Positions 50,356-60,244 of a stretch of DNA of 64,000 nucleotides are shown here, piece after piece. The translations under genes were made by a program, and so were the position numbers. The notes beneath the pieces were generated by a model. It worked only from the letters and a program-made list of their open reading frames with translations, searched no databases and was not told the DNA's origin. Source of the DNA: Chakrabartia godavariana (GTDB lineage: Bacteria > Pseudomonadota > Alphaproteobacteria > Sphingomonadales > Sphingomonadaceae); NCBI GenBank assembly GCA_005518185.1, contig RKSN01000004.1, positions 1-64,000 of the forward strand, written 5' to 3'. Numbering within the stretch: the first letter of the stretch is position 1; every line of letters begins with the position of its first letter.

Positions 50356-52838
50356 CGAGAACCCCCGTTGTCGCGATAGGCCAGCAACCGAAGCGCATTA
50401 AAAACGACAAGCAGCGTCGAGCCTTCATGGGCCATGACCGCCGGTCCTATCCCGAGGCCCATGATCGTCGCCGGCACGAGCAAGGCGACGACGCCCAGGC
50501 TGACGACCAGATTTTGCCGGATGATCCAGCGGGTGCTGCGGCTGAGGCCGACCGCGAACGGCAGATGCGCGAGATCGTCGGCCATCAGCGCGACATCGGC
50601 GGTCTCGAGCGCGACGTCCGAACCAGCGGCCCCCATGGCGATGCCCACCGTCGCATTCGCGATGGCAGGTGCATCATTGACGCCATCCCCGACCATCGCG
50701 ACCGGCGTTTGGGCGCGGAGCTTTTTGATTGCCTCGACCTTGTCCTCGGGCATCAAGTCGCCCCAGGCTTCCTCGATGCCGACTTCCGCAGCGACCGCAG
50801 TGGCTACACGCTGATTGTCGCCCGACATCATGATCATGCGCTGGATGCCCAGCGCCCTGAGGCGAGCGATTGCGTCCTTTGCGGCAGCGCGCGGCGTATC
50901 CATGAGCCCTATGGCGCCCAGGTCGCGATCACCGAGGCGCACGACCATTGTCGTACGACCCTGTTCGCGCAGGCGCTCGATTGTTTGCGCCGTCTCATCC
51001 GAGAGAGGCGCGAAGCCATCCCGACCGAACATTTCGGCCTTGCCGATGAGCACCGTCTCGCCGTTGACCCGGGCCTTTACGCCGCGGCCCGTCAGACTGG
51101 CCATATCCGTTGCTGCGGGGATCGGTTGCTCGTCGAGAAATTGCTCACCATCCCGCGCAATGGCTTCAGCGAGCGGATGATCGCTGAGCCGCTCGACGGC
51201 TACGGCAATCGCCATGAGTTCGTCGTCATCGACACCCGTCGCCGGCACGATGTCGGTGATGCGCGGCCGACCCGCGGTGAGCGTCCCGGTCTTGTCGAAC
51301 GCCAAGGCATTCAGAGACCCGAGTGCCTCAAGCGGCCCGCCGCCCTTGATCAGTACGCCCCCGCGCGCCGCGCGCGCCACGCCCGACAAAACGGCGCTCG
51401 GCGTGGCGATGGCGAGCGCGCAGGGGCTAGCCGCTACGAGCACGGCCATCGCCCTATAAAAGCTGTCGCGGAACGGTTCGTCGATGACGACCCAGGCGAA
51501 CAGCAACCCGACCACTAGAGCTAGGACGGAGGGCACGAACACCCGCTCAAAACGGTCGGTGAATCGCTGGGTTGGCGATTTTTGCGTCTCCGCTTCGCTC
51601 ACCATTTTGACCACCTTGGCCAGCGTCGTATCGGCGGCAAGGCGAGTGACGGCGATTTCGATCGCTCCCGGACCGTTGATGGTGCCGGCGAATACGCGAT
51701 GCTGAGCGGAAACCTTGTCAGGCTGGGCTGCCGCCTGGGCTCGGTCCGGCACCGGCTCCTTATCGACGGGGACGCTTTCGCCTGTCACGGGGGCTTGGTT
51801 GACGCTCGATCGCCCGACCACGACGAACCCGTCTGCTGCCAGCCGTTCATTGGGCTTTACGACTACGGTGTCGCCAATGACGAGTTCCTCGACGGGAACT
51901 TCGCTCAGACCGCCGTCGCCTCGCCGAACCATGGCAGTGCGCGGCGCCAATTCAGCCAAGGCCTCGATCGCGCGTTTGGCCCGGCCCATGGCGTAATGTT
52001 CGAGCGCATGCCCGAGGCTGAACAGGAACAGAAGAAGAGCGCCTTCGGCCCAGGCGCCCAAGGCACCCGCGCCCGCTGCCGCCACGAGCATCAGCGTGTC
52101 GATTTCGAAACGCTTTAGCCGTAGATTCTCGATCGCTTCGCGGAGAGTGAACCAGCCGCCGAAGACATAGGCGGCTAGAAAGCAGGCGAGCGGAATCCAC
52201 GCAGGAGCCGTCGTCAGCTTCTCGATCGCAAATCCGGTCGCGAGCGCTCCGCCGCAAATCAGCGCGAAGATCAACTCGGTATTGGCACCGAAGATTCCAC
52301 CATGGGTATGCTCATGTTCCCCTTCGGCGTGGTCGTGCTCGGCATGATCGTGAGCTTTCGTCGCGGCCGTCGCCGAAGCTGCACCGATTTCCGGCCGTGG
52401 GCGGACACTCATCTGGGCCAGCGCCTTGCGAATTTCCGCCTCCGTCAGTTCGGATCGGCTGAATTCGACACTGATGGCGCCAACTGCGCTCGCCTCGGCT
52501 TCGACGATCCCCGGCATTTTGCGAAGCCGATCGGCGACCGTGCGGGCCTTGCGGGCGTGGGTCAGTCCATCAACCGACCATTGGATATGCTGATATTTTT
52601 CGGTGAGCGCAGCGCCAGCGCCATTGGCGATTTCCCGTACCCGCTCGAGCGACAGGATGGTCGGATCATAGTGAATGCAGAGTTGTGCCGGCGTATCGTC
52701 GTGGCTCGCCACGACGTGCGCTTCCTGGACGCCCGTGCGGCCTTGCAATTCAATTGTCAGCCTGCCTATGCAGCGGTCAGCCTCATCTTTGATTTCCGGC
52801 AGCAGAAGCGGAATATCGAGGCGCACTTGGTCTTTCAT
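50352..52838 (-). CDS. P1B-type metal ATPase (Co/Zn/Cd, P1B-4-like)
   Basis: An 828-aa heavy-metal translocating ATPase. Two heavy-metal-like domains lacking CXXC occupy the first 150 residues, then a His-rich linker (HDHAEHDHAEGEHEHTH). The core has TGES, the TM6 metal motif SPCALA, DKTGTLT with the phosphorylated Asp, SDHPLAEAI and MVGDGVNDAPA. SPC with HEGS near the C-terminus (MAHEGSTLLVVFNAL) is the signature of group P1B-4, linked to Co, Zn or Cd export. It exports metal from cytoplasm to periplasm. GAGGACAGCA precedes the ATG. Confidence 0.9.
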   Translation of the reverse strand: MKDQVRLDIPLLLPEIKDEADRCIGRLTIELQGRTGVQEAHVVASHDDTPAQLCIHYDPTILSLERVREIANGAGAALTEKYQHIQWSVDGLTHARKARTVADRLRKMPGIVEAEASAVGAISVEFSRSELTEAEIRKALAQMSVRPRPEIGAASATAATKAHDHAEHDHAEGEHEHTHGGIFGANTELIFALICGGALATGFAIEKLTTAPAWIPLACFLAAYVFGGWFTLREAIENLRLKRFEIDTLMLVAAAGAGALGAWAEGALLLFLFSLGHALEHYAMGRAKRAIEALAELAPRTAMVRRGDGGLSEVPVEELVIGDTVVVKPNERLAADGFVVVGRSSVNQAPVTGESVPVDKEPVPDRAQAAAQPDKVSAQHRVFAGTINGPGAIEIAVTRLAADTTLAKVVKMVSEAETQKSPTQRFTDRFERVFVPSVLALVVGLLFAWVVIDEPFRDSFYRAMAVLVAASPCALAIATPSAVLSGVARAARGGVLIKGGGPLEALGSLNALAFDKTGTLTAGRPRITDIVPATGVDDDELMAIAVAVERLSDHPLAEAIARDGEQFLDEQPIPAATDMASLTGRGVKARVNGETVLIGKAEMFGRDGFAPLSDETAQTIERLREQGRTTMVVRLGDRDLGAIGLMDTPRAAAKDAIARLRALGIQRMIMMSGDNQRVATAVAAEVGIEEAWGDLMPEDKVEAIKKLRAQTPVAMVGDGVNDAPAIANATVGIAMGAAGSDVALETADVALMADDLAHLPFAVGLSRSTRWIIRQNLVVSLGVVALLVPATIMGLGIGPAVMAHEGSTLLVVFNALRLLAYRDNGGSR

Positions 52839-52911
52839 TGCTGCTGTCCTCTTCCCATCAACCCGCGCATGAGTGAGCGCGCAGCTACGGAGGCTGGTCT
52901 TCGCCGATGGT

Positions 52912-52942
52912 GAGGTGCGGGCGCGACGAACGCCCGCACCTC
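52912..52942 (-). terminator. Hairpin between SRPBCC gene and metal ATPase
   Basis: Perfect 12-bp stem (GAGGTGCGGGCG / CGCCCGCACCTC) with a 7-nt loop, 84 nt after the SRPBCC stop codon. Confidence 0.65.
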
Positions 52943-53025
52943 AAGACGCCGACGCTGGCGGAACCAAAGATGGCGGGGTCGGCCTTCGCTGAACGAATCC
53001 TCCGCATGGACGGACGGCGGAAAGC

Positions 53026-53493
53026 TCATCGAGGACGGGCATTTCGCTGCGCGTAGCGCGATATCACCGTACCCCGTCGAAGATGGCGCTCGAGCGAGTC
53101 GCCAGTCCTGACGAGCTGACGTCGCAAGAATGGACTTGTGACAATCCCTGGCCACGAGCCGATGCCCGAACAGCATAGTCGATGCGTAAGCCGGGTGCCT
53201 TCGGGCGACTTCTTCAAATGAAACCCTTCCTCGATCTGGAGCAGCCCTTTGATGCCCACGCGCCAGGCGAAGTGGCAGGGCCGTTCGAGGCAAACGATCC
53301 TTCCGTCGGCCGAAATAACAGGGTCGGTCCAGCCCGGTCGCCAGTAGGTACAGAGGAGTTTTTTCGGATCGGCGGGGTCGCTCTCGAGCCCGACAGTCGG
53401 ATGCCAGTCGCGATAGCGATCGACGTCGACTAGTACCCGCCACACCCGCGCCAGAGGCGCAGACAATGATATCGAGTTCGCTACCGTAAACAT
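53026..53493 (-). CDS. SRPBCC family protein
   Basis: A 155-aa START-like protein: VANSISLSAPLARVWRVLVDVDRYRDWHPTV, then central strands ending in FAWRVGIKGLLQIEEGFHL, and a C-terminal helix. Only distantly similar to the one at 46791 but with the same layout. Ligand unknown. The ATG at 53493 follows GGGATGACGAGCT. Confidence 0.7.
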   Translation of the reverse strand: MFTVANSISLSAPLARVWRVLVDVDRYRDWHPTVGLESDPADPKKLLCTYWRPGWTDPVISADGRIVCLERPCHFAWRVGIKGLLQIEEGFHLKKSPEGTRLTHRLCCSGIGSWPGIVTSPFLRRQLVRTGDSLERHLRRGTVISRYAQRNARPR

Positions 53494-53625
53494 AGCTCGT
53501 CATCCCACGAGAGCCGGAAGCCGCCCGTGTTGCGCTGGTGGCCACATCGGACACGCGAAGGTAGTGCCGCCTGCCGTGCGCGATGCTTGAAGGATCGCGC
53601 GATTCACGTGGGGATCCGATGCGGG

Positions 53626-53970
53626 TCATGGATTTGTACCCGGCAGTCCCTGCTTGGCCTTCCCGCCAAGAATTTCCACAGGTTCCAGTGTCATCAGTCC
53701 GATGTCGGGAATATCGTCGAGTGCCACGGCAAAGCTTCTCAACTTGGCGTCGTCATCGACGATCTCGATAAGGAGCGCCCGGTCGTTTTCGAAAACATGG
53801 CGCCGGTGCATGTGCGCCGAGCGGCCGAACCCCAACCGCGCCTCCAGAACCGTGACGCCAGCCAGGCCCGCATCCCTTGCCCGGGATGCAATAACTTCAA
53901 ATACCCTGCGATCACCCAGATAGGCGCCTTCGTCAGTGTAGATTCGCAACAGCTTGATTGCTTCAGTCAT
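53626..53970 (-). CDS. DUF190 (PII-like) protein of the czc operon
   Basis: A 114-aa DUF190 protein, a PII-like trimeric fold. IKLLRIYTDEGAYLGDRRVFEVIASRARDAGLAGVTVLEARLGFG and the later RALLIEIVDDDAKLRSF match the family. DUF190 genes commonly accompany metal-RND operons and may sense a ligand. AAGGAGAAGATC precedes the ATG. It begins 12 nt after the czcA stop, in the same operon. Confidence 0.85.
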   Translation of the reverse strand: MTEAIKLLRIYTDEGAYLGDRRVFEVIASRARDAGLAGVTVLEARLGFGRSAHMHRRHVFENDRALLIEIVDDDAKLRSFAVALDDIPDIGLMTLEPVEILGGKAKQGLPGTNP

Positions 53971-53981
53971 GATCTTCTCCT

Positions 53982-56900
53982 TCACGCCGGCTCGGGTGCG
54001 TTCGGCTCGACTTGTTCTTCGCGCTTGCGGCGCTTGCCTTCGGTTGCACCGAGCACCACCTTTGCGATCGCCGGCAAAACGAGGAGGGTCAGGATCGTCG
54101 CCGCGATCAGGCCGCCAATCACTGTGGTCGCCAGCGGCTTCTGGACTTCAGCGCCGGTCCCCGTGGCGATCGCCATTGGTATGAAGCCGATTGCCGGGAC
54201 GAAGCCGGTCATGATGACCGCGCGCATTTTCTCGGCCATGCCTTCCCGGATTGCCTCAATCAGAGGTAGCCCATGTTCCTGGCGTTCACGAATGGCCGTC
54301 ATCACAACGAGGCCGTTCAGAACCGAAACACCGGCCAGCACGATAAGCCCAACCGCTGCCGAGACGGAGAAGTTGATCCCGGTTAAGATGAGGGTGAAAA
54401 TCCCCCCGGCGAGTCCCAGCGGTACGGTCAGGAAGACCGCTGTCGCGCGGCCTGCCGATCCAAGGGCCATGAAAAGCAGGACGAAGATGGCGACAAAAGC
54501 CAGCGGAACCACAATCGACAATCGGGCGGTGGCCGCTTGCAAATTCTCGAACTGTCCGCCCCATTCGAGATAGTAGCCAGCCGGCAGCTTCACCTGCGCG
54601 ATCTTCGCCTGCGCTTCCTGGACGAACGAGCCTGCATCGCGCCCTTCCAGGTTCAACTGGACAACAACGCGGCGCTTGCCGTTCTCGCGTCTTATCTCGT
54701 TAAGTCCTTCGGTGAACCGTATCTGGGCCACTTGTGCGAGCGGGACCTGTCGGCGCATTGCGCCCGGTTCTTCGGGCAAGAGGACCGGCAGCGAGCGGAT
54801 GTCGTCAAGGTTGACGCGGGTTGCATCCGGCACGCGTACCGTGATGTCGAAGCGCCGATCGCCTTCGTAGAGCAGTCCCGATTCTCGCCCGCCCAGTGCC
54901 GCAGCGACCGTGTCGGCGACTTCCTGTACGGTCAGCCCGTAACGCGCGATCATCGCGCGATCGAGTTTCACGTCGAGCACCGGCGCACCGCCGACCTGGT
55001 CCGCCTTCACGCTGCTCGCTCCGGGGATCGCTTGCAGCACCCGCACCATCTCGTTGGCGGTCTGCGACATCTTGTCGAGATCGTCGCCGTAGAGCTTGAT
55101 CGCAACGTCGCCGCGTACGCCTGAGATCAGCTCGTTGAAGCGCAGCTCGATGGGCTGGCTGACCTCGTAGAGCTGGCCAAGCTGGCCGCGAGCGGCCTTT
55201 TCGACGCGCTCAATCACATCGGCTTTGGTCGCGACGCCTGCCGGCCATTGGTCCTGCGGCTTCAGGATCACGAAGGCATCGGAAACGTTCGGCGGCATCG
55301 GGTCGGTGGCGACCTCGGCGGTACCGGTCTTGGAAAACATGAGCTCCACTTCCGGAAGCTTTTTGACCGCTTCCTCGACCTTGCGCTGCATCGCCAGGGA
55401 TTGTTCGAGGCTCACCGAGGGCACGCGCGTCGAGGCGAGCGCCAGGTTCTTTTCATCGAGTTGGGGAATGAACTCTGAGCCGAGAAGGCCAAACGCCGGT
55501 ATTGCCGCCAAAAAGAAGGCGAGACCGCCTAGAATGAACGGCCACGGCCGAGCGAGCGCCTTGTCGAGCAGCGGCAGATAACGATCCTTGCTCTTGCGGA
55601 TCAGCCACACCTCCTTCTCGGCAACACGTCCGCGAATGAGCAGCGCCACCAGTGCGGGCACCAGCGTGATCGAGAGGATGAACGCGGAGACAAGCGCCAG
55701 CATGATGGTGATCGCCATGGGCGAGAAGGTCTTGCCCTCGACACCCGTGAACATCAGAAGCGGTGCGAAGGAGAGGAGGATGATCACCTGGCCGAACACG
55801 GTCGGTTTGATCATCTCCTGCGAAGCACGCATCGTTTCTTCGAGCCGCTCCCGAAGCGTCAGCAGCCGTCCTTCGTGTTCCTGACGATGCGCCAGTCGCG
55901 CCAGGCAGTTCTCGATGATGATCACGGCGCCATCGACGATCAGACCAAAGTCCAATGCGCCAAGGCTCATCAGATTGCCCGGCACGCGAAACGCGTTCAT
56001 CCCCATCGCCATCATGAGGAATGAAAAGGGGATGACGAGGGTGGCGATGATGGCCGCGCGCCAGTTGCCGAGCAGCAGAAACAGCGACGCCGCGACCAGC
56101 AGCGCACCCTCAGTGAGGTTGCGTTCAACCGTCCCCACCGTCGCATTGACCAGCTTGGCCCGGTCGAGAACGATCTTGACTTCAATGCCCGGCGGCAGCG
56201 TTTTCGAAACCTGATCGAGCTTGGCGGAAACATCCTGGGCCACGATACGGCTGTTCTCGTTGATGAGCATGAGGACGGTACCAATCACCGCCTCCTCGCC
56301 GTTCATGCTGCCCGCGCCCGTGCGCAGATCACCGCCAATCCTGACGTTGGCGATCTGGCCGACAGTGATCGCAACGCCGCCGCGCGTTGCCGCAACGGCG
56401 TTCCGAATCTCGTCGACGGAACGCGCGCGGGCATCGACGCGGACGAGGTAGGCTTCGCCGCCACGGTTATAAAAATTGGCGCCAACAGCGAGGTTGGCTT
56501 TTTCCAGCGCCTCGCCGAGCTCGCTGTAGGAAATTCCGAAATTGGTCAGCTTGGTCGGATCGGGTTCGACGACGAAGTTTTTCGCGTAGCCACCGATCGA
56601 GTCGACACCCGCCACGCCCGGCACCGCCTTCAATTGCGGGCTGATGATCCAGTCCTGCACGGTTCGCAGATAGCCGGCCTTCTGAACCTCGTCGGTCAAC
56701 CGGTCCCCCTCAGAAGTGAGATAACTTCCGTCGGGTTGCCAGCCGGGCTGTCCGGCAATCTTCTTCGCGCCCTTGCCGTCCGGATTGGTATAGCCGACAG
56801 TATACATGACGATCTCGCCGAGACCGGTTGTCACCGGCCCGATCTGCGGTTGGACGCCGTCAGGCAGGTTCTCGGTCGCCTGCCTCAGCCGTTCGCCAAC

Positions 56901-57227
56901 CTGCTGGCGCGCAAAATAAAGATCGGTGGATTCCGAGAATATGGCGGTAACCTGGCTGAACCCATTGCGCGAGAGGGACCGCGTCGTTTCAAGCCCCGGA
57001 ATGCCGGCGAGGGAAATTTCGACCGGGTAGGTGACGAGCTTCTCGATTTCGACCGGCGACAGACGAGGATCGACGGTGTTGATCTGCACCTGGTTGCTGG
57101 TGATGTCCGGCACCGCGTCAATCGGCAGCTTGGTCAGCTGCCAAATGCCGAGGCCGGCGACCGCGAGGAAGATGAACAGGACCGCCCAGCGTGCGCGGAC
57201 GGCGAGCGCAATGAGACTTGCAATCAC
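53982..57227 (-). CDS. czcA: Heavy-metal RND transporter CzcA/CusA family
   Basis: A 1,081-aa inner-membrane proton/metal antiporter, full length for HME-RND pumps. The N-terminus (MIASLIALAVRARWAVLFIFLAVAGLG) is TM1; DFGLIVDGAVIIIENC in TM4 has the two Asp and the Glu of the proton relay seen in the Co/Zn/Cd group; PLATTVIGGLIAATILTLLVLP is TM12. It starts with GTG at 57227, GGAGG 8 nt upstream, 3 nt after the adaptor gene. With czcB and czcC it forms a trans-envelope complex that expels periplasmic divalent metal. Confidence 0.92.
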   Translation of the reverse strand: MIASLIALAVRARWAVLFIFLAVAGLGIWQLTKLPIDAVPDITSNQVQINTVDPRLSPVEIEKLVTYPVEISLAGIPGLETTRSLSRNGFSQVTAIFSESTDLYFARQQVGERLRQATENLPDGVQPQIGPVTTGLGEIVMYTVGYTNPDGKGAKKIAGQPGWQPDGSYLTSEGDRLTDEVQKAGYLRTVQDWIISPQLKAVPGVAGVDSIGGYAKNFVVEPDPTKLTNFGISYSELGEALEKANLAVGANFYNRGGEAYLVRVDARARSVDEIRNAVAATRGGVAITVGQIANVRIGGDLRTGAGSMNGEEAVIGTVLMLINENSRIVAQDVSAKLDQVSKTLPPGIEVKIVLDRAKLVNATVGTVERNLTEGALLVAASLFLLLGNWRAAIIATLVIPFSFLMMAMGMNAFRVPGNLMSLGALDFGLIVDGAVIIIENCLARLAHRQEHEGRLLTLRERLEETMRASQEMIKPTVFGQVIILLSFAPLLMFTGVEGKTFSPMAITIMLALVSAFILSITLVPALVALLIRGRVAEKEVWLIRKSKDRYLPLLDKALARPWPFILGGLAFFLAAIPAFGLLGSEFIPQLDEKNLALASTRVPSVSLEQSLAMQRKVEEAVKKLPEVELMFSKTGTAEVATDPMPPNVSDAFVILKPQDQWPAGVATKADVIERVEKAARGQLGQLYEVSQPIELRFNELISGVRGDVAIKLYGDDLDKMSQTANEMVRVLQAIPGASSVKADQVGGAPVLDVKLDRAMIARYGLTVQEVADTVAAALGGRESGLLYEGDRRFDITVRVPDATRVNLDDIRSLPVLLPEEPGAMRRQVPLAQVAQIRFTEGLNEIRRENGKRRVVVQLNLEGRDAGSFVQEAQAKIAQVKLPAGYYLEWGGQFENLQAATARLSIVVPLAFVAIFVLLFMALGSAGRATAVFLTVPLGLAGGIFTLILTGINFSVSAAVGLIVLAGVSVLNGLVVMTAIRERQEHGLPLIEAIREGMAEKMRAVIMTGFVPAIGFIPMAIATGTGAEVQKPLATTVIGGLIAATILTLLVLPAIAKVVLGATEGKRRKREEQVEPNAPEPA

Positions 57228-57230
57228 GGT

Positions 57231-58391
57231 TTATTCCTCCTCGCCCGCGCCCTTGCCGAGCTCGGCCTTGAGCAGGAATGCATTTTGAGTTGCGATCATC
57301 TGGCCTGGCTTCAGGCCTGAGAGGACCTCGACGCGGCCGGCACTGCGTCGTCCGATCGTCACCTTTTGCGCGCGGAAGCCCTGATTGGTCCGCACGAAGA
57401 CAACATCTCGTCCTTCAAGGGATTGCAGCGCGTCCTCCGAGATGACGATCGCATCCGACACTTCACCGCGGCTCGGCAGGAGGCGAACGCGCACGGCAAG
57501 CCCAGGCTGCAGACTTCCCGTAACATCAAGCACAGCCGTGGCGGAACGCGTCTCACCGCCAAGACCAGGCGTAACGGCACGCACACGAGCGTCTATCGTT
57601 CGGCCGTCGGGTAGCTCGATGATGGCCCGGTCGCCTGGAGCAAGCCGCTGGGCGTCAATTGGCCCGACGGCAGCTTCGATTTGCACTTTCGAGGGGTCGG
57701 CGATGCGAAACAACTCGGTCTCCGGTTGCACGAAAGCGCCAAGGCTGACGCTTTCCGCCGTCACCCGCCCGGAGATCGGGCTGGCCACTATCGCGCCGCT
57801 GCCATCGCGCGTGACGTTCGCAGCACCGGCCGCAACCTGAGCTCTTCGGGCTTCGGCCGCAGCGGCCGCGGCCTCTGCCTGCGCCTGCTCATAGTCGGCG
57901 CGGGCGGTTACCTTCTGCTCATAGAGATGGCGCTCCCGCGCGAGCGTGCGCTGGGCCAGAACCGAGCGCGCGTCGGCCGCCGTCCGGTCCGCGGCGATCT
58001 GGGCGGCATCTCGACTCTGCACTATGGCCAGCGTCTCTCCCGCGCGTACAGGATCGCCCAGCCGTTTGAGCACTTGCGTGACCGCGCCGCCGGCACGGGC
58101 AGTCACGATCGCTTCACCGGCCGGCGTCGCGGCAACTGTGCCCTGCGCAAGGATTTCGGAGCCAAGGCCGCCCGGCTGCACCGCTTCTACACCGATGGCA
58201 GCTTTGCGGATCGCCTCTGCAGTCATCGCGAGGCTATCGGTGGGGGTTTCCGTCGTCTCTTCGGCCTTTCCAGCACTTGGCGCTTCCGCAGCAGGATCCG
58301 CGGTGCAGCGCGCGACTGAGAAGCCACCGACTGCGGCGAGCAGAACGGCACCAGCCACCCCGCCGAGGAGGCGTTTATCTTGTGTGATCAT
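57231..58391 (-). CDS. czcB: RND periplasmic adaptor CzcB family
   Basis: A 386-aa membrane-fusion protein. An N-terminal anchor (LLGGVAGAVLLAAVGGFSVA) precedes the lipoyl/hairpin region (GEAIVTARAGGAVTQVLKRLGDPVRAGETLAIVQSRDAAQ, coiled coil to about 195) and beta-barrel parts (SGAIVASPISGRVTAESVSLGAFVQP; TGSLQPGLAVRVRLLPSRGEV). Links the RND pump to the outer-membrane channel. ATTCGGAGATGTTGA precedes the ATG. Confidence 0.9.
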   Translation of the reverse strand: MITQDKRLLGGVAGAVLLAAVGGFSVARCTADPAAEAPSAGKAEETTETPTDSLAMTAEAIRKAAIGVEAVQPGGLGSEILAQGTVAATPAGEAIVTARAGGAVTQVLKRLGDPVRAGETLAIVQSRDAAQIAADRTAADARSVLAQRTLARERHLYEQKVTARADYEQAQAEAAAAAAEARRAQVAAGAANVTRDGSGAIVASPISGRVTAESVSLGAFVQPETELFRIADPSKVQIEAAVGPIDAQRLAPGDRAIIELPDGRTIDARVRAVTPGLGGETRSATAVLDVTGSLQPGLAVRVRLLPSRGEVSDAIVISEDALQSLEGRDVVFVRTNQGFRAQKVTIGRRSAGRVEVLSGLKPGQMIATQNAFLLKAELGKGAGEEE

Positions 58392-58536
58392 TCAACATCT
58401 CCGAATATCGAGTGGGCTGGCTGCGGGAGGGCGCGCGTCTGGTCAGGTTCGACGTAAGCGTCCTGAGCCCGCAGGCGTGCATGAAAAACAGCCGGTCCAA
58501 GCGGCAGGTGGTCGCCGTTCCTTGAGAGAAGCTGGT

Positions 58537-59844
58537 TCATTGTTCCAAGTCCACTTCGCTCGCCGCCGCTGCCTGGCGCGCCAGCGTGGCTTGAGCTTCC
58601 GCCCGCGCGCGTCGCGCCGCGATGAGTTCGGCCTGTGTCGAGGCATAGGCCTGCTGAGCATCGAGCAGTTCGATCAGCGAGGATTTGCCGGCCCGGTATG
58701 ATAGCTGCGCAAGACGCAGCGCCTCGCGCGCCTGGCCGATGCCGCTGCCTTCAAGGGCCGTGACGCGTGCCTCGGCGGCGGCCAAGGCCGCACGCGCGTT
58801 GGCGATTTCCGCCTGGGTGTTGGCGAGAACACTGTTGCGCCGCGCTTCAGCCGATTGAATTTCGGACCGCGCGGCTGCGATGTTGCCTTGGTTCCGATCA
58901 AAGACCGGCAGCGGCACCGAAAGGCTGGCAATCAGTGCCCGGTCACCTGTTTCGCGCAATTGGCGCACCCCCACACCAATGGACGGGTCAAGACGACCCT
59001 CCGCGCGGGCTTGGCGCAGTTGCGCATCAGCAATGACCCGTTCGGCTTCGGCAAGACGCACGTCGAGCGTCGCCATCGCATCGACATTCCTGGGCGGCGC
59101 CAGCAGGTCGCTACCGCTAAGCTCAGCCGGCGGGGTGTCCACGCCAAAGAGCGCTGCGAGCGAGCGGCGGGCATTCACTTCATCGGCTTCGGCCGCGCGG
59201 AGCGCCGCCGTCGCCTGTGCAAGGGCCGCGTCGGCGCGCAGCCCCCGCAGAGGGGGCTCCTTCCCCGATTCCACAAGTTCGCGCGCGATGCGAGACAACT
59301 CGCGCGCGCGCTCTTCATTTTCCCGCGCAAGCGCCAGGTTGTCGCGCACGGCTATGCCGAATGCGAAGAGAGAGCGGACCTGCTGGCCGAGCTCGGCACG
59401 AGCGATCGCGAAGCGGTATTCCTGTGCGGCAAGTTGGGCTTCGGCAAGCGTCATCCGCGCCTTGCGCCTGCCGCCGATGTCGAGCCTCTGATTGACCGAG
59501 GCCGTCGTTTCGGTGCCGTTGAAACCCGAATAGGGGCCCGTGCCGGCGAAATTCTCGACTTCGACGTTAAGGATGGGATTGTACCTAAACCGTGCCTGGC
59601 GCAGGCGCCCGCGCGCCGCTTCGACATCGGCGCGGGCCGCCACGAGAGCTGGAGAGCGGGCTTCGGCTTCCTCAAGCGCCTGAGGGAGTGTCAGGACCGG
59701 GGGTAAGGGGCCGGTTCGGACCTCGGGCGGCACCGATTGTGCCATGGGACCGGCGATAGGCCGATTGTCCGCCTGAGCCGAAGCGGGCGTGACCGATATA
59801 GCCACGAGCGCCGCAGCCATGGCGGGCGCAAACATAGGATGCAT
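58537..59844 (-). CDS. czcC: Outer-membrane channel CzcC family
   Basis: A 435-aa TolC-family protein with signal peptide (MFAPAMAAALVAISVTPASAQA). Typical helices: LTLPQALEEAEARSPALVAARADVEAARGRLRQARF and YRAGKSSLIELLDAQQAYASTQAELIAARR. First structural gene of the efflux operon; 145 bases, without a gene, separate it from czcB. CAGGAG lies 12 nt before the ATG at 59844; a second ATG is 9 nt inside. Confidence 0.9.
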   Translation of the reverse strand: MHPMFAPAMAAALVAISVTPASAQADNRPIAGPMAQSVPPEVRTGPLPPVLTLPQALEEAEARSPALVAARADVEAARGRLRQARFRYNPILNVEVENFAGTGPYSGFNGTETTASVNQRLDIGGRRKARMTLAEAQLAAQEYRFAIARAELGQQVRSLFAFGIAVRDNLALARENEERARELSRIARELVESGKEPPLRGLRADAALAQATAALRAAEADEVNARRSLAALFGVDTPPAELSGSDLLAPPRNVDAMATLDVRLAEAERVIADAQLRQARAEGRLDPSIGVGVRQLRETGDRALIASLSVPLPVFDRNQGNIAAARSEIQSAEARRNSVLANTQAEIANARAALAAAEARVTALEGSGIGQAREALRLAQLSYRAGKSSLIELLDAQQAYASTQAELIAARRARAEAQATLARQAAAASEVDLEQ

Positions 59845-59908
59845 GTATGAAGAACTCCTGACAAACCGAAGGCGCGCGCCTGGGCACAGCCAGGCGAAGC
59901 TTCAGCTG

Positions 59909-60244
59909 TCAGGCAATCGGAGGTCGGAAAGTGTCGGAACGGGTCGGGGGAGCGAGACCTGCACGATTCCGCAGCAGCACGACTCGGACGGGAGCTATGC
60001 GCTCGATCTCGGGCGCGGACGCAACCGGAATTCCCACATGATGGCCGTGACAGCCATGAAATTTCACCGACATCTTTGAGGGATCGGATTGGCTCTTGTC
60101 GCTCTTCTTCGAGTAGCTCCCGCAAGCGTCCATGGACGCCAATACACGCGTGCCCGACCCCGGCTCAGCGGCATGGGCCATAGCTCCCGCCGTCACGCCG
60201 AAGGCGAGCAACAGGCTGAGAACTATGGAGAGCCACCCTTTCAT
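59909..60244 (-). CDS. Small His/Cys-containing periplasmic protein leading the czc operon
   Basis: A 111-aa protein with a signal peptide (MKGWLSIVLSLLLAFGVTAGAMAHA). The mature chain has Cys in MDACGSYSK and the cluster KFHGCHGHHVGIP, a likely metal-binding site. It lies 64 nt before czcC on the same strand, so it is the first gene of the operon. Small proteins at this place are common in sphingomonad czc operons and may be periplasmic metal sensors or chaperones; inference. No good ribosome binding site is visible. Confidence 0.65.
   Translation of the reverse strand: MKGWLSIVLSLLLAFGVTAGAMAHAAEPGSGTRVLASMDACGSYSKKSDKSQSDPSKMSVKFHGCHGHHVGIPVASAPEIERIAPVRVVLLRNRAGLAPPTRSDTFRPPIA

Noticed and set aside
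50427..51518. 363-aa plus-strand frame
   Set aside because: Antisense to the P-type ATPase.
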